Shown: piece by piece, positions 7,034 through 15,140 of the stretch
Position numbering within the stretch: the stretch's first letter is position 1
Layout of the letters: each line of letters begins with the position of its first letter
From: CAYLLN01 sp036496265
Lineage (GTDB): Bacteria; Planctomycetota; Planctomycetia; Pirellulales; Pirellulaceae
Assembly (NCBI GenBank): GCA_036496265.1
Contig: DASXLL010000373.1
Span: 1 to 18,728 of the forward strand
Length of the DNA stretch: 18,728 nt
Direction of reading: 5' to 3'
Program-made: the position numbers and the translations under genes
The notes under the pieces: model-generated
What the model saw: only the letters and a program-made list of their open reading frames with translations
Databases searched by the model: none
Told to the model about the DNA's origin: nothing

Positions 7034-8410
7034 TCAGCGCTCGGGCTTTACCGCGGCTTCCCATTTCACGAGCAGTGCTTGCATTCGATCCAATTCGCCA
7101 GGTCGAGTTTTCGAAAGATCGTTTTTCTCAGCCAGATCACTGGCCAAATCAAATATCCAATCCTGCCGTTTATCACCGTCCTGCCGCGACACAAGCTTGA
7201 GATTTCCATCCCGGACGCCGCGCCAGGTGTTTTCACCGCGGCGGCCGCGCCAGAAGAGCGTTCGCGGAACATCCGCTTTGCCTTCCCGAAGATGGCCGAC
7301 TATGTCCATTCCATCCAGCGGCAAATTCGGCAGCGGCTTAGCACCGGCCAGATTGAGAATCGACGCCGTCAAATCCATCGTGATGCCGACTTGCGAGGAT
7401 TCGCGGCCGGGCGGCAAAGCATCGGGCCACCGCAAAATGCACGGCACGCGGATGCCGCCCTCGTACGTCGTCCCTTTGCGGCCCGACAGTGGATCATTCC
7501 TGGAAAAATTCGGCCCGCCATTGTCACTAGCAAAAATGACCAGCGTGTTCTTCGCGGCACCAATCTCGTCAAGCGACTTCAAAATCTGGCCGACGCACTG
7601 ATCGAGTCGCTCGACCATCTCAACATATTTCGCCCGCGAGCCACGAATTTGCGTATCAGACGTCAGTGGCGGCTGACCACCATCATTTGGTCCCTGAAAC
7701 GGCGAATGCGGCGCATTGAACGGCACATACAAGAAGAACGGCTGCTTCGTTCGCTTCAAAGAGGCACAAGCCTCCTCGGCAATCAAATCGGTCATGTAGC
7801 CGTCGCGTTTGATCGGCTGATCGTTTTGATAGAGCATCGTTTCGCCCGTGCCGCCGGGCTCATGATGATGAAAGTAATCGATATTTCCCCCGAGCGGGCC
7901 GAAAGCGTAATCGAAGCCGTGCTTGAGCGGCAGGAATTTGGGTTCATAGCCCAGATGCCACTTGCCACAGATCGCCGTCGCATACCCAACATCCTTGAGA
8001 CTGCGAGCGAGAACGCTACGCTCCACGGGCAACCCCAGCTCATGCTGATTCGCCAACCGGATCGCATCGTCGTACCGACCGACATTGCCAACACCAATCG
8101 CACATTCCAGACCGCCGACGCGGTGCTGATACCGACCGGTCATCAGACCAGTGCGAGTCGGGCTGCACTCCGGCCCATTGGAGTAAAAATTCGTCAGTCG
8201 GATTCCCTGACGTGCCAGCGCGTCGATATTCGGCGTGCGAATATCCGGGCAACCGTAACACCCAAGATCGCCATAGCCCATGTCATCGGCGAGGATCAAA
8301 ACAATATTGGGCCGGACGCCGGATTGGCCAAAGCAGTTGGCCAAAAGCAGCAAATTAACGCACCAAACGACGGTGACATCGAGCCCCAGTGTGACGAGCA
8401 GCTTGAGCAT
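7034..8410 (-). CDS. Type I (formylglycine-dependent) sulfatase, exported
   Basis: The enzyme hydrolyses sulfate esters, typically on sulfated polysaccharides. With the ATG at 8410 it has 458 residues: a hydrophobic signal segment (about 3-27), metal-binding DD at 42-43 in ILADDMGYGD, and the maturation motif C82-SPT-R86, whose cysteine becomes formylglycine. Further active-site candidates are K150/H152 (CGKWHLG), H235 (APHSPF), D296-N297 (SDNGG) and K312 (RKGTTYEGG). The longest frame starts at a TTG (8446) and adds 12 residues before the signal; I prefer 8410 because the signal peptide then begins properly. A sulfatase-maturing enzyme would have to be encoded elsewhere. It lies upstream of priA with a 33-bp gap and diverges from the RND gene. 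The substrate is not predictable. Confidence 0.93.
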   Translation of the reverse strand: MLKLLVTLGLDVTVVWCVNLLLLANCFGQSGVRPNIVLILADDMGYGDLGCYGCPDIRTPNIDALARQGIRLTNFYSNGPECSPTRTGLMTGRYQHRVGGLECAIGVGNVGRYDDAIRLANQHELGLPVERSVLARSLKDVGYATAICGKWHLGYEPKFLPLKHGFDYAFGPLGGNIDYFHHHEPGGTGETMLYQNDQPIKRDGYMTDLIAEEACASLKRTKQPFFLYVPFNAPHSPFQGPNDGGQPPLTSDTQIRGSRAKYVEMVERLDQCVGQILKSLDEIGAAKNTLVIFASDNGGPNFSRNDPLSGRKGTTYEGGIRVPCILRWPDALPPGRESSQVGITMDLTASILNLAGAKPLPNLPLDGMDIVGHLREGKADVPRTLFWRGRRGENTWRGVRDGNLKLVSRQDGDKRQDWIFDLASDLAEKNDLSKTRPGELDRMQALLVKWEAAVKPER

Positions 8411-8481
8411 GTTCGCGATTCTCGCCGCGGAATTAAGCGCAGTCAATTTTCCGACCCCGTGAAACCTATAACACGTGAACC

Positions 8482-8535
8482 AAGCTAGCAGATAGTCGCT
8501 AGCTTAAACTCCTGTTTGCTGCATGACGCAAGCAG
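8482..8535. promoter_or_regulatory. Two consecutive 8-8-8 inverted repeats between divergent genes
   Basis: AAGCTAGC-N8-GCTAGCTT (8482-8505, perfect) is followed six bases later by CTGTTTGC-N8-GCAAGCAG (8512-8535, one T-G mismatch). Both have 8-bp arms and 8-bp spacers, and their centres are 30 bp apart. They lie in the only space available for the promoters of the sulfatase (-) and the RND transporter (+), so they could be operators or RNA hairpins. A weak promoter-like TTGCTG / TAGATT pair (+ strand, starting near 8516) overlaps the second repeat. Confidence 0.45.
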
Positions 8536-8561
8536 AATAGATTATTGCCAGCACAGAACTT

Positions 8562-8587
8562 GGTGGGCCGGAGGCCCGCCGCAGGGG
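8562..8587 (+). promoter_or_regulatory. Hairpin plus ribosome-binding site that fixes the RND start
   Basis: GGTGGGCC-GGA-GGCCCGCC (8562-8580) forms an 8-bp stem with one G-U pair and a GGA loop. Two bases later AGGGGG-like sequence (8582-8587) is spaced about eight bases from the ATG at 8596. The strong Shine-Dalgarno match argues for the ATG at 8596 over the upstream TTG at 8545. The hairpin directly beside it could modulate ribosome access. Confidence 0.55.
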
Positions 8588-8595
8588 GTACAGGA

Positions 8596-11583
8596 ATGCC
8601 CGCGGAACGGACTCCGCACTCGGACGACTCGCTGCTCGCCGCGCCGCTCTTGGCGCTGACCGAGTGGACGCTCGCTGCGCCGGCGACGGTGCTCGTCGGC
8701 GCTTGTGCTCTGGCCCTTTTGGCAATCGCCGTCAGCGTTAACGCTCTGACGTTTAAGACCAGTCGCCTCGATCTGCTCAACCCGCGGAGCGAATACAACC
8801 AGCGGTGGCTGGCCTATCTGGCGGAATTCGGAACGCGAGATGACGCGTGCGTTGTTGTGCGGGCAGAGCGAAAGGCGGATTTAACAGCTGCGATCGACGA
8901 CGTGGCCGCGCAGGTTCGGGCGGAGGAAAAGTGCTTCGACTCCGTTTTCTATCGGCGCGATCTTTCGCGGCTGAAGTCGAAGGCGCTGCACTACTTGCCG
9001 GAGGCGCAGCTCGGACAAATTGAGCGCCAAATCGCTGCGGCGGGCGCCGTGGCAACGCAACCGCGGGCGACTGGCGATCCAGTTCAGGCGCTCGCGCAAC
9101 TCAACGAGCAACTTGGACGGCGGTCGCCGGCAACTGGCGAACAGCGGGCGGCAATAGAAGCACAATACGCCCAGTTGGCGGGAGCACTGATTGCGAATCT
9201 GCATGCGGCGGGCGTAGCTTCTCGCGGAGATCAGGCAACTGAGTCAGCTTTTTCCGAGCTCCAGCAATTCGAGCCTCAATACCTGCTGGCCGACGGCGAC
9301 AAGCTGGGCTTTGTGCTGCTGCGATTGACGGCCGATTCGGCTGATTCGGCGGCGTGTGCGGCGGCGATTGGCCGGTTGCGCGAGATCATCAAACAGGCCC
9401 AGCGGAAGCACCCGCACGCCTGGATCGGTCTAACCGGAATGCCGGTTATCGAGCACGACGAGATGTCGGCCAGTCAGTTCGACATGCTGTGGACGAGCGT
9501 TGCCAGCATGCTTTTGGTGTTGCTGCTCTATCTGGCGGCTTACGGCGGCCTGCGGCACGCGATGCTCGTCAATTTGCTGCTGCTTTTGGGCACGGCGTAT
9601 TCGTTCGGCTTCGTGACAATAACCGTGGGTCACTTGAATATCCTGAGCGCCGCGTTTAGCGCGGTATTAATCGGCTTGGGAATCGATTTCGCCATTCACT
9701 ACGTCGCGACTTATCTGAATTTGCGGCGGCAGGGCTGTGATGAAGAGGCGGCGCTGCTGCGAATGGTCGTGGAAGTTGGCCCGGGAGTAGTCACCGGTGG
9801 CGTGACAACGGCTGCGGCGTTCTTCATGGCGGCGATGACTGATTTTGTTGGTATACGCGAGCTCGGAGTCGTCGCAGGCGGTGGAATTCTGCTGTGCGTG
9901 CTGTCAACGGTTGTCGTGTTGCCACCGATGATCCTGCTGGTCGATCGGCGCTGGCCGCTGGTCAGAATTCCGAGCATTTTGCCGGCGGGACAATGGTTTC
10001 AAATGCCTGTTCGACTGCCGCGGCTGACGATGGCGGCCTGCTTGATCGTGACGGCCGTCGTCGCCATCGGCAGCAAAAATTTGCGGTACGACCACAACTT
10101 GCTCAATCTGCAGCCACGGCACTTGGAGAGCGCGGATATCGAGCGGCAGCTATTCACGCGGCTGGATGACAGCGTCTGGTACGCGGTTAGCCTGTGTTCG
10201 TCCCGCGAGGATTTGCGGACGCGAAAGGCGGCGTTTGAAGCGCTGCCGAACGTGGCGAAAACCGAGGAGATTGCTTCGTTGCTTCCGGACCATTCGCCGT
10301 CGGAGGCCGCACGACTGGAGCAACTTTGCCGACAGGTTGCGGCGATTCCGAATCAACCGATGTCGATAATGGGTTTGGATCCAGGGGGCCTGGAGCGCGA
10401 AATCTCCCGTGCTGAAAGCTTGCTCGCCGGCACCGTGCCGCATGAGACGCAGGCGACCATCCTGTTACGGCAACTCAGGATGGCGTTTGCCTCGCTCAAC
10501 GATCGGCGGCCTCAGCCAGATCATGCGGCGGGCCCCCTGGCCATGCTGCGAAGTATCGCTGATGAGCTGCCGCCGCGACTAGAAGATTTGCCCAAGGAGT
10601 TGTGTGACCGGTTCATCGGAAAAAATCAAACTTATCTGCTCAAGGTGTATGCCCGCGGCAACATTTGGAATATGGATCAGCTTGAGAAATTCGTGGCCGC
10701 GGTCGAGAGCGTTGATCCACGCGTCACTGGCCATCCCGTGCAGACGTATTACGCCTCGCGACACATGGAGTCGAGCTACCTGTGGGCCGGGCTGTACGCT
10801 CTCGGAGCGGTACTCGCGCTGCTGTGGATCGATTTCCGCAGCTTAAGGCATTCGCTATTGGCGATGATTCCGTTGGCGATCGGCTTCGCGACGATGTGTG
10901 GATGTTTGGGCTGGCTCAATATTCCGTTCAATCCGGCCAATATGATCGTGTTGCCATTGATTCTGGGAATCGGCGTCGATCACGGCGTACATCTGGTGCA
11001 TTTGTGGCGGCAGCAGCGCACTCGATTTGTGCTCGGCGATGCGACGACGGTTGCGCTGCTTTTAACAGCCAGCACGACGACTGCCAGTTTTGGCGCGTTG
11101 ATCTTAGCACGGCATCAAGGGCTGCAAAGTCTAGGCCAGGCGCTCACGCTGGGTGTAACGACATGCCTGGCTGCGTCGATCGTCTTCTTTCCAGCTCTGC
11201 TGGCTTGGATTTCTCGAGATCGGCCCGTTGCTGAGCAGTCGGCTGAGCAGGATTTGGCTTTGGCAGAATTGACAACAATAACTTCGGCAGCGCGAACAAA
11301 GGCAGTTCCTATCGCGCGGCCTGTTAGCGAGCAGTCTGCAACATCTGTAAACAATCTTCCAGACGTGCCGACGACGACGCCACCCGCGAAGCCGCTCGAA
11401 GTCGCTCGCGCCATTGAGCCGGCAAATGTGACGGATGAAGAAATTGCGGCGCTGTTGGAGACGGTGTTTACGGCGAGGAGCGAAGTTGCGCTACTCGATG
11501 AGGAATTGTTGGCGAGAAGCGATGTGCCCAATGTGTCGATCCCACGCCGGCGCGAGTTGCCGCGTCGAAGCGAGGCGGCCTAA
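8596..11583 (+). CDS. RND-superfamily MMPL/HpnN-like membrane transporter
   Basis: This is a proton-driven RND-type exporter of the two-repeat MMPL kind, 995 residues. TM1 lies at about 30-50, followed by a large extracytoplasmic domain (about 55-295). A bundle of five or six helices follows (about 299-447) with the family's GIDF motif at 362-365. TM7 (about 477-492) leads to a second extracytoplasmic domain (about 495-725) and a second bundle (about 727-873) containing GVDH at 793-796. This matches the hopanoid-associated HpnN subgroup in layout, for which lipid export is known; the substrate here is inference. A tail of about 120 residues after the last helix is Ala/Glu/Pro-rich, apparently disordered apart from one predicted helix (TDEEIAALLETVF). 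Start chosen at the ATG with good AGGGGG spacing. It converges on fliG, 77 bp apart. Confidence 0.9.
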   Translation: MPAERTPHSDDSLLAAPLLALTEWTLAAPATVLVGACALALLAIAVSVNALTFKTSRLDLLNPRSEYNQRWLAYLAEFGTRDDACVVVRAERKADLTAAIDDVAAQVRAEEKCFDSVFYRRDLSRLKSKALHYLPEAQLGQIERQIAAAGAVATQPRATGDPVQALAQLNEQLGRRSPATGEQRAAIEAQYAQLAGALIANLHAAGVASRGDQATESAFSELQQFEPQYLLADGDKLGFVLLRLTADSADSAACAAAIGRLREIIKQAQRKHPHAWIGLTGMPVIEHDEMSASQFDMLWTSVASMLLVLLLYLAAYGGLRHAMLVNLLLLLGTAYSFGFVTITVGHLNILSAAFSAVLIGLGIDFAIHYVATYLNLRRQGCDEEAALLRMVVEVGPGVVTGGVTTAAAFFMAAMTDFVGIRELGVVAGGGILLCVLSTVVVLPPMILLVDRRWPLVRIPSILPAGQWFQMPVRLPRLTMAACLIVTAVVAIGSKNLRYDHNLLNLQPRHLESADIERQLFTRLDDSVWYAVSLCSSREDLRTRKAAFEALPNVAKTEEIASLLPDHSPSEAARLEQLCRQVAAIPNQPMSIMGLDPGGLEREISRAESLLAGTVPHETQATILLRQLRMAFASLNDRRPQPDHAAGPLAMLRSIADELPPRLEDLPKELCDRFIGKNQTYLLKVYARGNIWNMDQLEKFVAAVESVDPRVTGHPVQTYYASRHMESSYLWAGLYALGAVLALLWIDFRSLRHSLLAMIPLAIGFATMCGCLGWLNIPFNPANMIVLPLILGIGVDHGVHLVHLWRQQRTRFVLGDATTVALLLTASTTTASFGALILARHQGLQSLGQALTLGVTTCLAASIVFFPALLAWISRDRPVAEQSAEQDLALAELTTITSAARTKAVPIARPVSEQSATSVNNLPDVPTTTPPAKPLEVARAIEPANVTDEEIAALLETVFTARSEVALLDEELLARSDVPNVSIPRRRELPRRSEAA

Positions 11584-11623
11584 CGAAGAACTCGGCCTGA
11601 TCGATGACACGAACAAACCGCAG

Positions 11624-11636
11624 TGCTCCAGGAGCA
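11624..11636. other. Palindrome between convergent RND and fliG genes
   Basis: TGCTCC-A-GGAGCA is a perfect 13-bp palindrome in the 77-bp gap between two stop codons. It could act as a weak bidirectional terminator, but it lacks a U-tract on either side. Confidence 0.3.
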
Positions 11637-11660
11637 GATTTGCTTCCGGCTAACGGCAGA

Positions 11661-12653
11661 TCACGTAACCATCTGCTCGCTCTCATCAACTGCGGCAACT
11701 GTGATTTCACCGGCGTCTTCCAGCCGCCGTACAATATCGACGATCTGCTGCTGGATTTGCTCGACCTCGGAGAGCTTCACGGCGCCTTTGTATTCCATTT
11801 CCTCCGCTAACATGGCAGCAGCACGCTGTGACATGTTGCCCATGATTTTTTTCTTGAGCTCGGGACTCGCGCCCTTGAGCGCCATGGCCCACTGGGCCGT
11901 CTCGACGTTCTTTAGGACCGTTTGGATATCCTTGTCGCTCAACTTCATCAGATCATCGAACACGAACATCAGCCGGCGGATTTCCTCGACGAGATCCGGA
12001 TCGTCCTGCGCTAAAGATTCGAGCAAGGTCCGCTCCGTCGCGCGGTCGGACACGTTTAGAATCTCGGCCACGCTATCGACGCCGCCGGCTTTTTCGAACG
12101 ATTGCTGCATCAAGTTCGACATCCGGCTTTCGAGGCCCCGCTCGACTTCCTGGATGACGTCCGGGCTGGTCTGCCCCATGTAAGCCATGCGGCGAATGAC
12201 GGCCAATTGCCGCTCGGCCGGCAGTCCTTTGACAATCTCAGCGCCATAGCCCGGCGGCAAATGCGAGAGCACCAGGGCGATCGTTTGTGGATGCTCGTCG
12301 ATGATAAATGTGAGCAGGTTTTGCGGATCGACCTTTTTCAGAAATCCAAATGGCAAGGCTTCGATCGATTGCCGAACGACATCGATGACTGGCGGCGCCT
12401 TGCTACCGAGCGCTTTCTCCGCCAGCACTTTGGCGACATCGAGACCGCCACCCACCAGTCCCAGCGCACCCGGATTGGAATCGGCGAATTCGCGAATGAC
12501 TTTTTCTTGCTCGTCGTTCGACAGGCGGCCGAGCTTGGCGATTTCGATCGAAACCTGCTCGACTTGCTTCGGCAACAGCTTCGCCATGAGACCAGCCGCC
12601 TGGTCCTCCGGCATGCTCATCAGCAAGATCGCGGCTTTACGAATATCAGACAT
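11661..12653 (-). CDS. fliG: Flagellar motor switch protein FliG
   Basis: FliG forms the rotor/C-ring part that binds the MS-ring and transmits torque from the stator. With the ATG at 12653 it has 330 residues, the usual family length. The N-terminal domain (about 1-100) begins MSDIRKAAILLMSM. The middle domain carries the conserved EHPQT at 120-124. The C-terminal torque domain contains FVFDDLMKLSDKDIQTVL with its acidic/basic pattern, followed by ALKGASPELKKKIMGNMSQRA. The longest frame starts at a TTG (12668) and would add five residues; the ATG is the family-typical start. No other flagellar gene lies in the window, so fliG stands alone here. A long inverted repeat sits directly upstream (12670-12812). 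Confidence 0.97.
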   Translation of the reverse strand: MSDIRKAAILLMSMPEDQAAGLMAKLLPKQVEQVSIEIAKLGRLSNDEQEKVIREFADSNPGALGLVGGGLDVAKVLAEKALGSKAPPVIDVVRQSIEALPFGFLKKVDPQNLLTFIIDEHPQTIALVLSHLPPGYGAEIVKGLPAERQLAVIRRMAYMGQTSPDVIQEVERGLESRMSNLMQQSFEKAGGVDSVAEILNVSDRATERTLLESLAQDDPDLVEEIRRLMFVFDDLMKLSDKDIQTVLKNVETAQWAMALKGASPELKKKIMGNMSQRAAAMLAEEMEYKGAVKLSEVEQIQQQIVDIVRRLEDAGEITVAAVDESEQMVT

Positions 12654-12669
12654 CCGAGTCGCGCCCAAA

Positions 12670-12812
12670 TCCGAAATTCAAAGTACGAAGCACGAGACAA
12701 GCTCAAAGCACGAAATTCAAATGTCGAAGGAAATGCGTCTTGTTTGTAGCATTCGTGCTCGGACCATTCGTGCTTGTTTCGAATTTCGTGCTTCGTGCTT
12801 CGGACTTTTGAG
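12670..12812. repeat. Imperfect long inverted repeat of GAAGCACGAAATTC words
   Basis: The left half carries CGAAGCACGA (12686-12695) and GCACGAAATTC (12708-12718). The right half carries the complements GAATTTCGTGC (12781-12791) and TCGTGCTTCG twice (12786-12795 and 12793-12802). The 11-bp arms are perfect, with about 62 bp between them. It fills the gap between the hydrolase-like gene and fliG, in the fliG leader, and resembles the intergenic repeat class that also yields the insert in priA, with a different word. Confidence 0.8.
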
Positions 12813-12830
12813 GACTATAGTCCCTTCGTG

Positions 12831-13589
12831 TTAATTCCACTCACTCGGCAGAGGAGCATCGTTCGGCTCGGTGCTGGGGACGCCGGTGACCTGCTCCATC
12901 AACCACACGTCGAGATCGCGGAACATTTGTGTTGTCAGCTCGTCGCCGCAAGGATACTGCCGCAGCGTCACGGACATGCCGGCGGCGTGAAATAAGGAAA
13001 GTTCGTCGCAAACTTGCTCGACGCGGTACGTTTCCGAGTCGCGGCAGTGCATGATCAAGAGCCGCGAGCGGCGGGCAAGCTGCAACCGGGCGAGCGGCGA
13101 TTGTCCAACGGGAAAGCAGCCTCCTATCGAACCGCCGCCGGCATAGCGGTCGGGCCAGCGCAGAGCCAGACGCAGAGCCATGGTACCGCCGGCGCCCGCT
13201 CCCGCAATGAAAATTCGGCTCGGATGCACATGAAATCGTTGTTTCGCCTGGGCAACGGCTTCATCGACGCGTGATTCAGCGGCAAGGATCGCATCAGCCG
13301 ATTCGGGCCAGGCAAAACCACGCTGGTGGCTGCTCGTTCCGCGGACGGCCACCGATACATAGTTCCGCAGGCTCACTAGCGGCATAATTTTCTTCAACTC
13401 GCGCTCGTTGCCACCGGCATCGTGCAGCCAAACGAGCAGTGGATACGCATAATTTCGTTCGTAATGCTGCGGCACGAGCACGCACTGCGGCAACTCACGT
13501 CGTGGCCTGGTCCGCATGAGCGGCCGAGCCGGACGGTGAGCGGCGGCAATCGCGTGGTTCGAGACGGATAGGGAGGAAAGTCGATTCAT
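12831..13589 (-). CDS. Alpha/beta-hydrolase (phospholipase/carboxylesterase-type) with altered catalytic residues
   Basis: The 252-residue protein has the fold signature of the phospholipase/carboxylesterase family. YPLLVWLHDAGGNEREL at 49-65 corresponds to the usual LHGxGG oxyanion loop. RIFIAGAGAGGTMALRLAL at 125-143 is the nucleophile elbow. HCRDSE at 181-186 could supply the acid. YPCGDELTTQMFRDLDVWL at 212-230 matches the C-terminal region where a catalytic histidine follows glycine. The elbow reads G130-A-G132-A-G134, so the expected serine is glycine (codon GGC, 13194-13196), and the expected histidine is D216 or nearby. This predicts a catalytically dead or non-esterase protein. No signal peptide is evident. 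It precedes fliG by 177 bp and may share a transcript. Fold confident, function not. Confidence 0.8.
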   Translation of the reverse strand: MNRLSSLSVSNHAIAAAHRPARPLMRTRPRRELPQCVLVPQHYERNYAYPLLVWLHDAGGNERELKKIMPLVSLRNYVSVAVRGTSSHQRGFAWPESADAILAAESRVDEAVAQAKQRFHVHPSRIFIAGAGAGGTMALRLALRWPDRYAGGGSIGGCFPVGQSPLARLQLARRSRLLIMHCRDSETYRVEQVCDELSLFHAAGMSVTLRQYPCGDELTTQMFRDLDVWLMEQVTGVPSTEPNDAPLPSEWN

Positions 13590-14026
13590 GATGGCTAGGT
13601 CGAAATGGGAAACGGGGAAGTTTGGCTCGCTCGCGGCGAACCGGCAGGCTGGCGAACTAAGCGGAAGAGACGCTTCTTCGCCACTGAAACAATGACCATG
13701 ACGCTGCGGAAAATTTTCCGCGACGGGGCCATCCGTAGATGGCTACAACACCGCGACGAGGAATCGCTGGCGGCCAAGGAAGCAGATCCGTAGAGGAAGG
13801 AAAAGGGAAACTTGCGTTGCAGTCGTGGCTTGGCAGCCAGTCGTAGCAAAGCAGTGCGGATCATGTCGCCGTTGCGTCGCGATCAGCTATCGTCGATCGG
13901 ATCAGCCCATGGAATCAGCACCCACGAGATCGCAACATTGCAGGGCGAGCGAGTTTTTTATCGGAGGCTATGCTGTCTGTCAACGGCAACGACTGAATTC
14001 CTACGCTTGCGTGCTAGCATCATGCG
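13590..14026. other. Gap between mdh and the hydrolase-like gene
   Basis: About 437 bp. A 62-residue + strand frame (13605-13793, ending RDEESLAAKEADP) looks mildly protein-like but has no clear ribosome-binding site and no recognisable domain. A - strand frame (13595-13864) overlaps it. A T-run after GAGCGAG near 13950-13956 has no stem. I call no gene here. Confidence 0.5.
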
Positions 14027-14977
14027 TCATCCTTTCGCGACGAGATCGTTCATCGTCTTGACGAGCGACTTCACGGCGCTCACGCTATTGTCGAACCCCG
14101 CTTGTTCCTGCGGGTCGAGCTTGAGCTCGATGATGCGTTCAACACCGCCCGCGCCCAAAACGACCGGGACGCCGACATAATATCCGCCGACACCGTATTC
14201 CTTATCGCAATAGGCCGCACAGGGAATCAGCCGCTTCTTGTCGCGAACGATGGCTTCGACCATTTGCGCCGTGGCAGCCGCTGGCGCGTAATAGGCGCTT
14301 CCCGTTTTCAGAAGTGAGACGATTTCCGCGCCGCCGTTGCGAGCGCGATCGACGATCGCGTTGAGTTTCTCTTCGCTGAGCAAGCGACGAATCGGAATGC
14401 CACCGACGCTCGTGCAACTCGGCATTGGCACCATCGTGTCACCGTGGCCGCCCATCAAGAGAGCCGAGACGTCCTCGACGCTGACGCCGAGCTCCATCGC
14501 CAAAAACGTGCGATAACGGGCCGTATCGAGCACGCCAGCCTGGCCGAGAACGCGATTGGATGGAAAACCAGTGACTTGCAGTGCCCGCTGCACCATCGCG
14601 TCGAGCGGATTGCTGACGACGATCACCACGGCGTTGGGACTCGTCGCTTTGACGTTCTCGGCGACTGAGCCGACGATCTTGGCATTCGTACTTAAAAGGT
14701 CGTCGCGGCTCATGCCGGGCTTGCGAGCAATTCCAGCCGTGATGACGACCACATTGCTGTTCGCTGTCGGCCCGTAATCGGTGCAACCGACAATGTTCGA
14801 ATCAAAACCCATGATCGGCCCGGCCTGCATCAGGTCGAGGCCTTTGCCCTTGGGCATATTCTCCGTCTGCGGAACATCGAGCAGCACAATATCGCCCAGT
14901 TCCGCAGCGGCGCACCAGTGCGCGCAGGTGGCGCCGACGTTGCCGGCGCCCACAATCGTAATTTTTGCTCGAGCCAT
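14027..14977 (-). CDS. mdh: Malate dehydrogenase, LDH-like type
   Basis: The enzyme oxidises malate to oxaloacetate with NAD+ in the TCA cycle. Its 316 residues match the family length. The Rossmann motif is GAGNVG at 10-15, with D34 (VLLDV) selecting NAD. R85 and R91 in ARKPGMSRDDLL fit the substrate-binding arginines of malate (not lactate) dehydrogenases. N123 lies in VSNPLD, D151 and R154 in the DTARYR segment, and catalytic H178 in GGHGDTMVP. The style of GKGLDLMQAGPI places it with the tetrameric LDH-like group. The ATG at 14977 has a clear AAGGAA seven bases upstream. It is transcribed alone as far as visible, with a 496-bp leader region containing hairpins and a near-palindrome. Confidence 0.97.
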   Translation of the reverse strand: MARAKITIVGAGNVGATCAHWCAAAELGDIVLLDVPQTENMPKGKGLDLMQAGPIMGFDSNIVGCTDYGPTANSNVVVITAGIARKPGMSRDDLLSTNAKIVGSVAENVKATSPNAVVIVVSNPLDAMVQRALQVTGFPSNRVLGQAGVLDTARYRTFLAMELGVSVEDVSALLMGGHGDTMVPMPSCTSVGGIPIRRLLSEEKLNAIVDRARNGGAEIVSLLKTGSAYYAPAAATAQMVEAIVRDKKRLIPCAAYCDKEYGVGGYYVGVPVVLGAGGVERIIELKLDPQEQAGFDNSVSAVKSLVKTMNDLVAKG

Positions 14978-14983
14978 GATTGG

Positions 14984-14989
14984 TTCCTT
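14984..14989 (-). promoter_or_regulatory. Ribosome-binding site of mdh
   Basis: AAGGAA on the - strand, with its core AAGGA seven bases before the ATG at 14977, is the clearest Shine-Dalgarno sequence among the - strand genes and confirms that start. Confidence 0.7.
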
Positions 14990-15106
14990 AGGTTGTCGTG
15001 ACCGAATATGAACGACTGAGGCGGTGCGTCAAGTGGTAGGTCGGCCTGGATAGGATCGCGGGGGCTTGGCGTGAATTCAAGATTGCGGATTCGAACAAAC
15101 CCGCCG

Positions 15107-15140
15107 CTTCCAACTGCCGCGCTAAAGTTGGAAGTTTTTT
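15107..15140 (+). terminator. Terminator-like stem-loop with T6 tract, no gene upstream
   Basis: CTTCCAACT (15107-15115), a 10-base loop, AGTTGGAAG (15126-15134), then TTTTTT. The 9-bp stem is perfect and the geometry is that of an intrinsic terminator reading on the + strand. The nearest + strand gene ends 3.5 kb upstream, so it would stop only antisense or unannotated transcription. Read on the - strand there is no U-tract. Confidence 0.55.

Noticed and set aside
5798..8488. An 896-residue + strand frame opposite priA and the sulfatase
   Set aside because: Arg/Gln/His/Pro-rich shadow of two securely identified - strand genes in G+C-rich DNA.
8446..8488. Longer N-terminus for the sulfatase from a TTG at 8446
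   Set aside because: It would place twelve non-hydrophobic residues ahead of the signal peptide; the ATG at 8410 gives a standard signal sequence.
13605..13793. A 62-residue + strand frame between mdh and the hydrolase-like gene
   Set aside because: Its end (RDEESLAAKEADP) looks mildly protein-like, but there is no ribosome-binding site, no motif and competing frames overlap. Homologs with the same boundaries would be needed.
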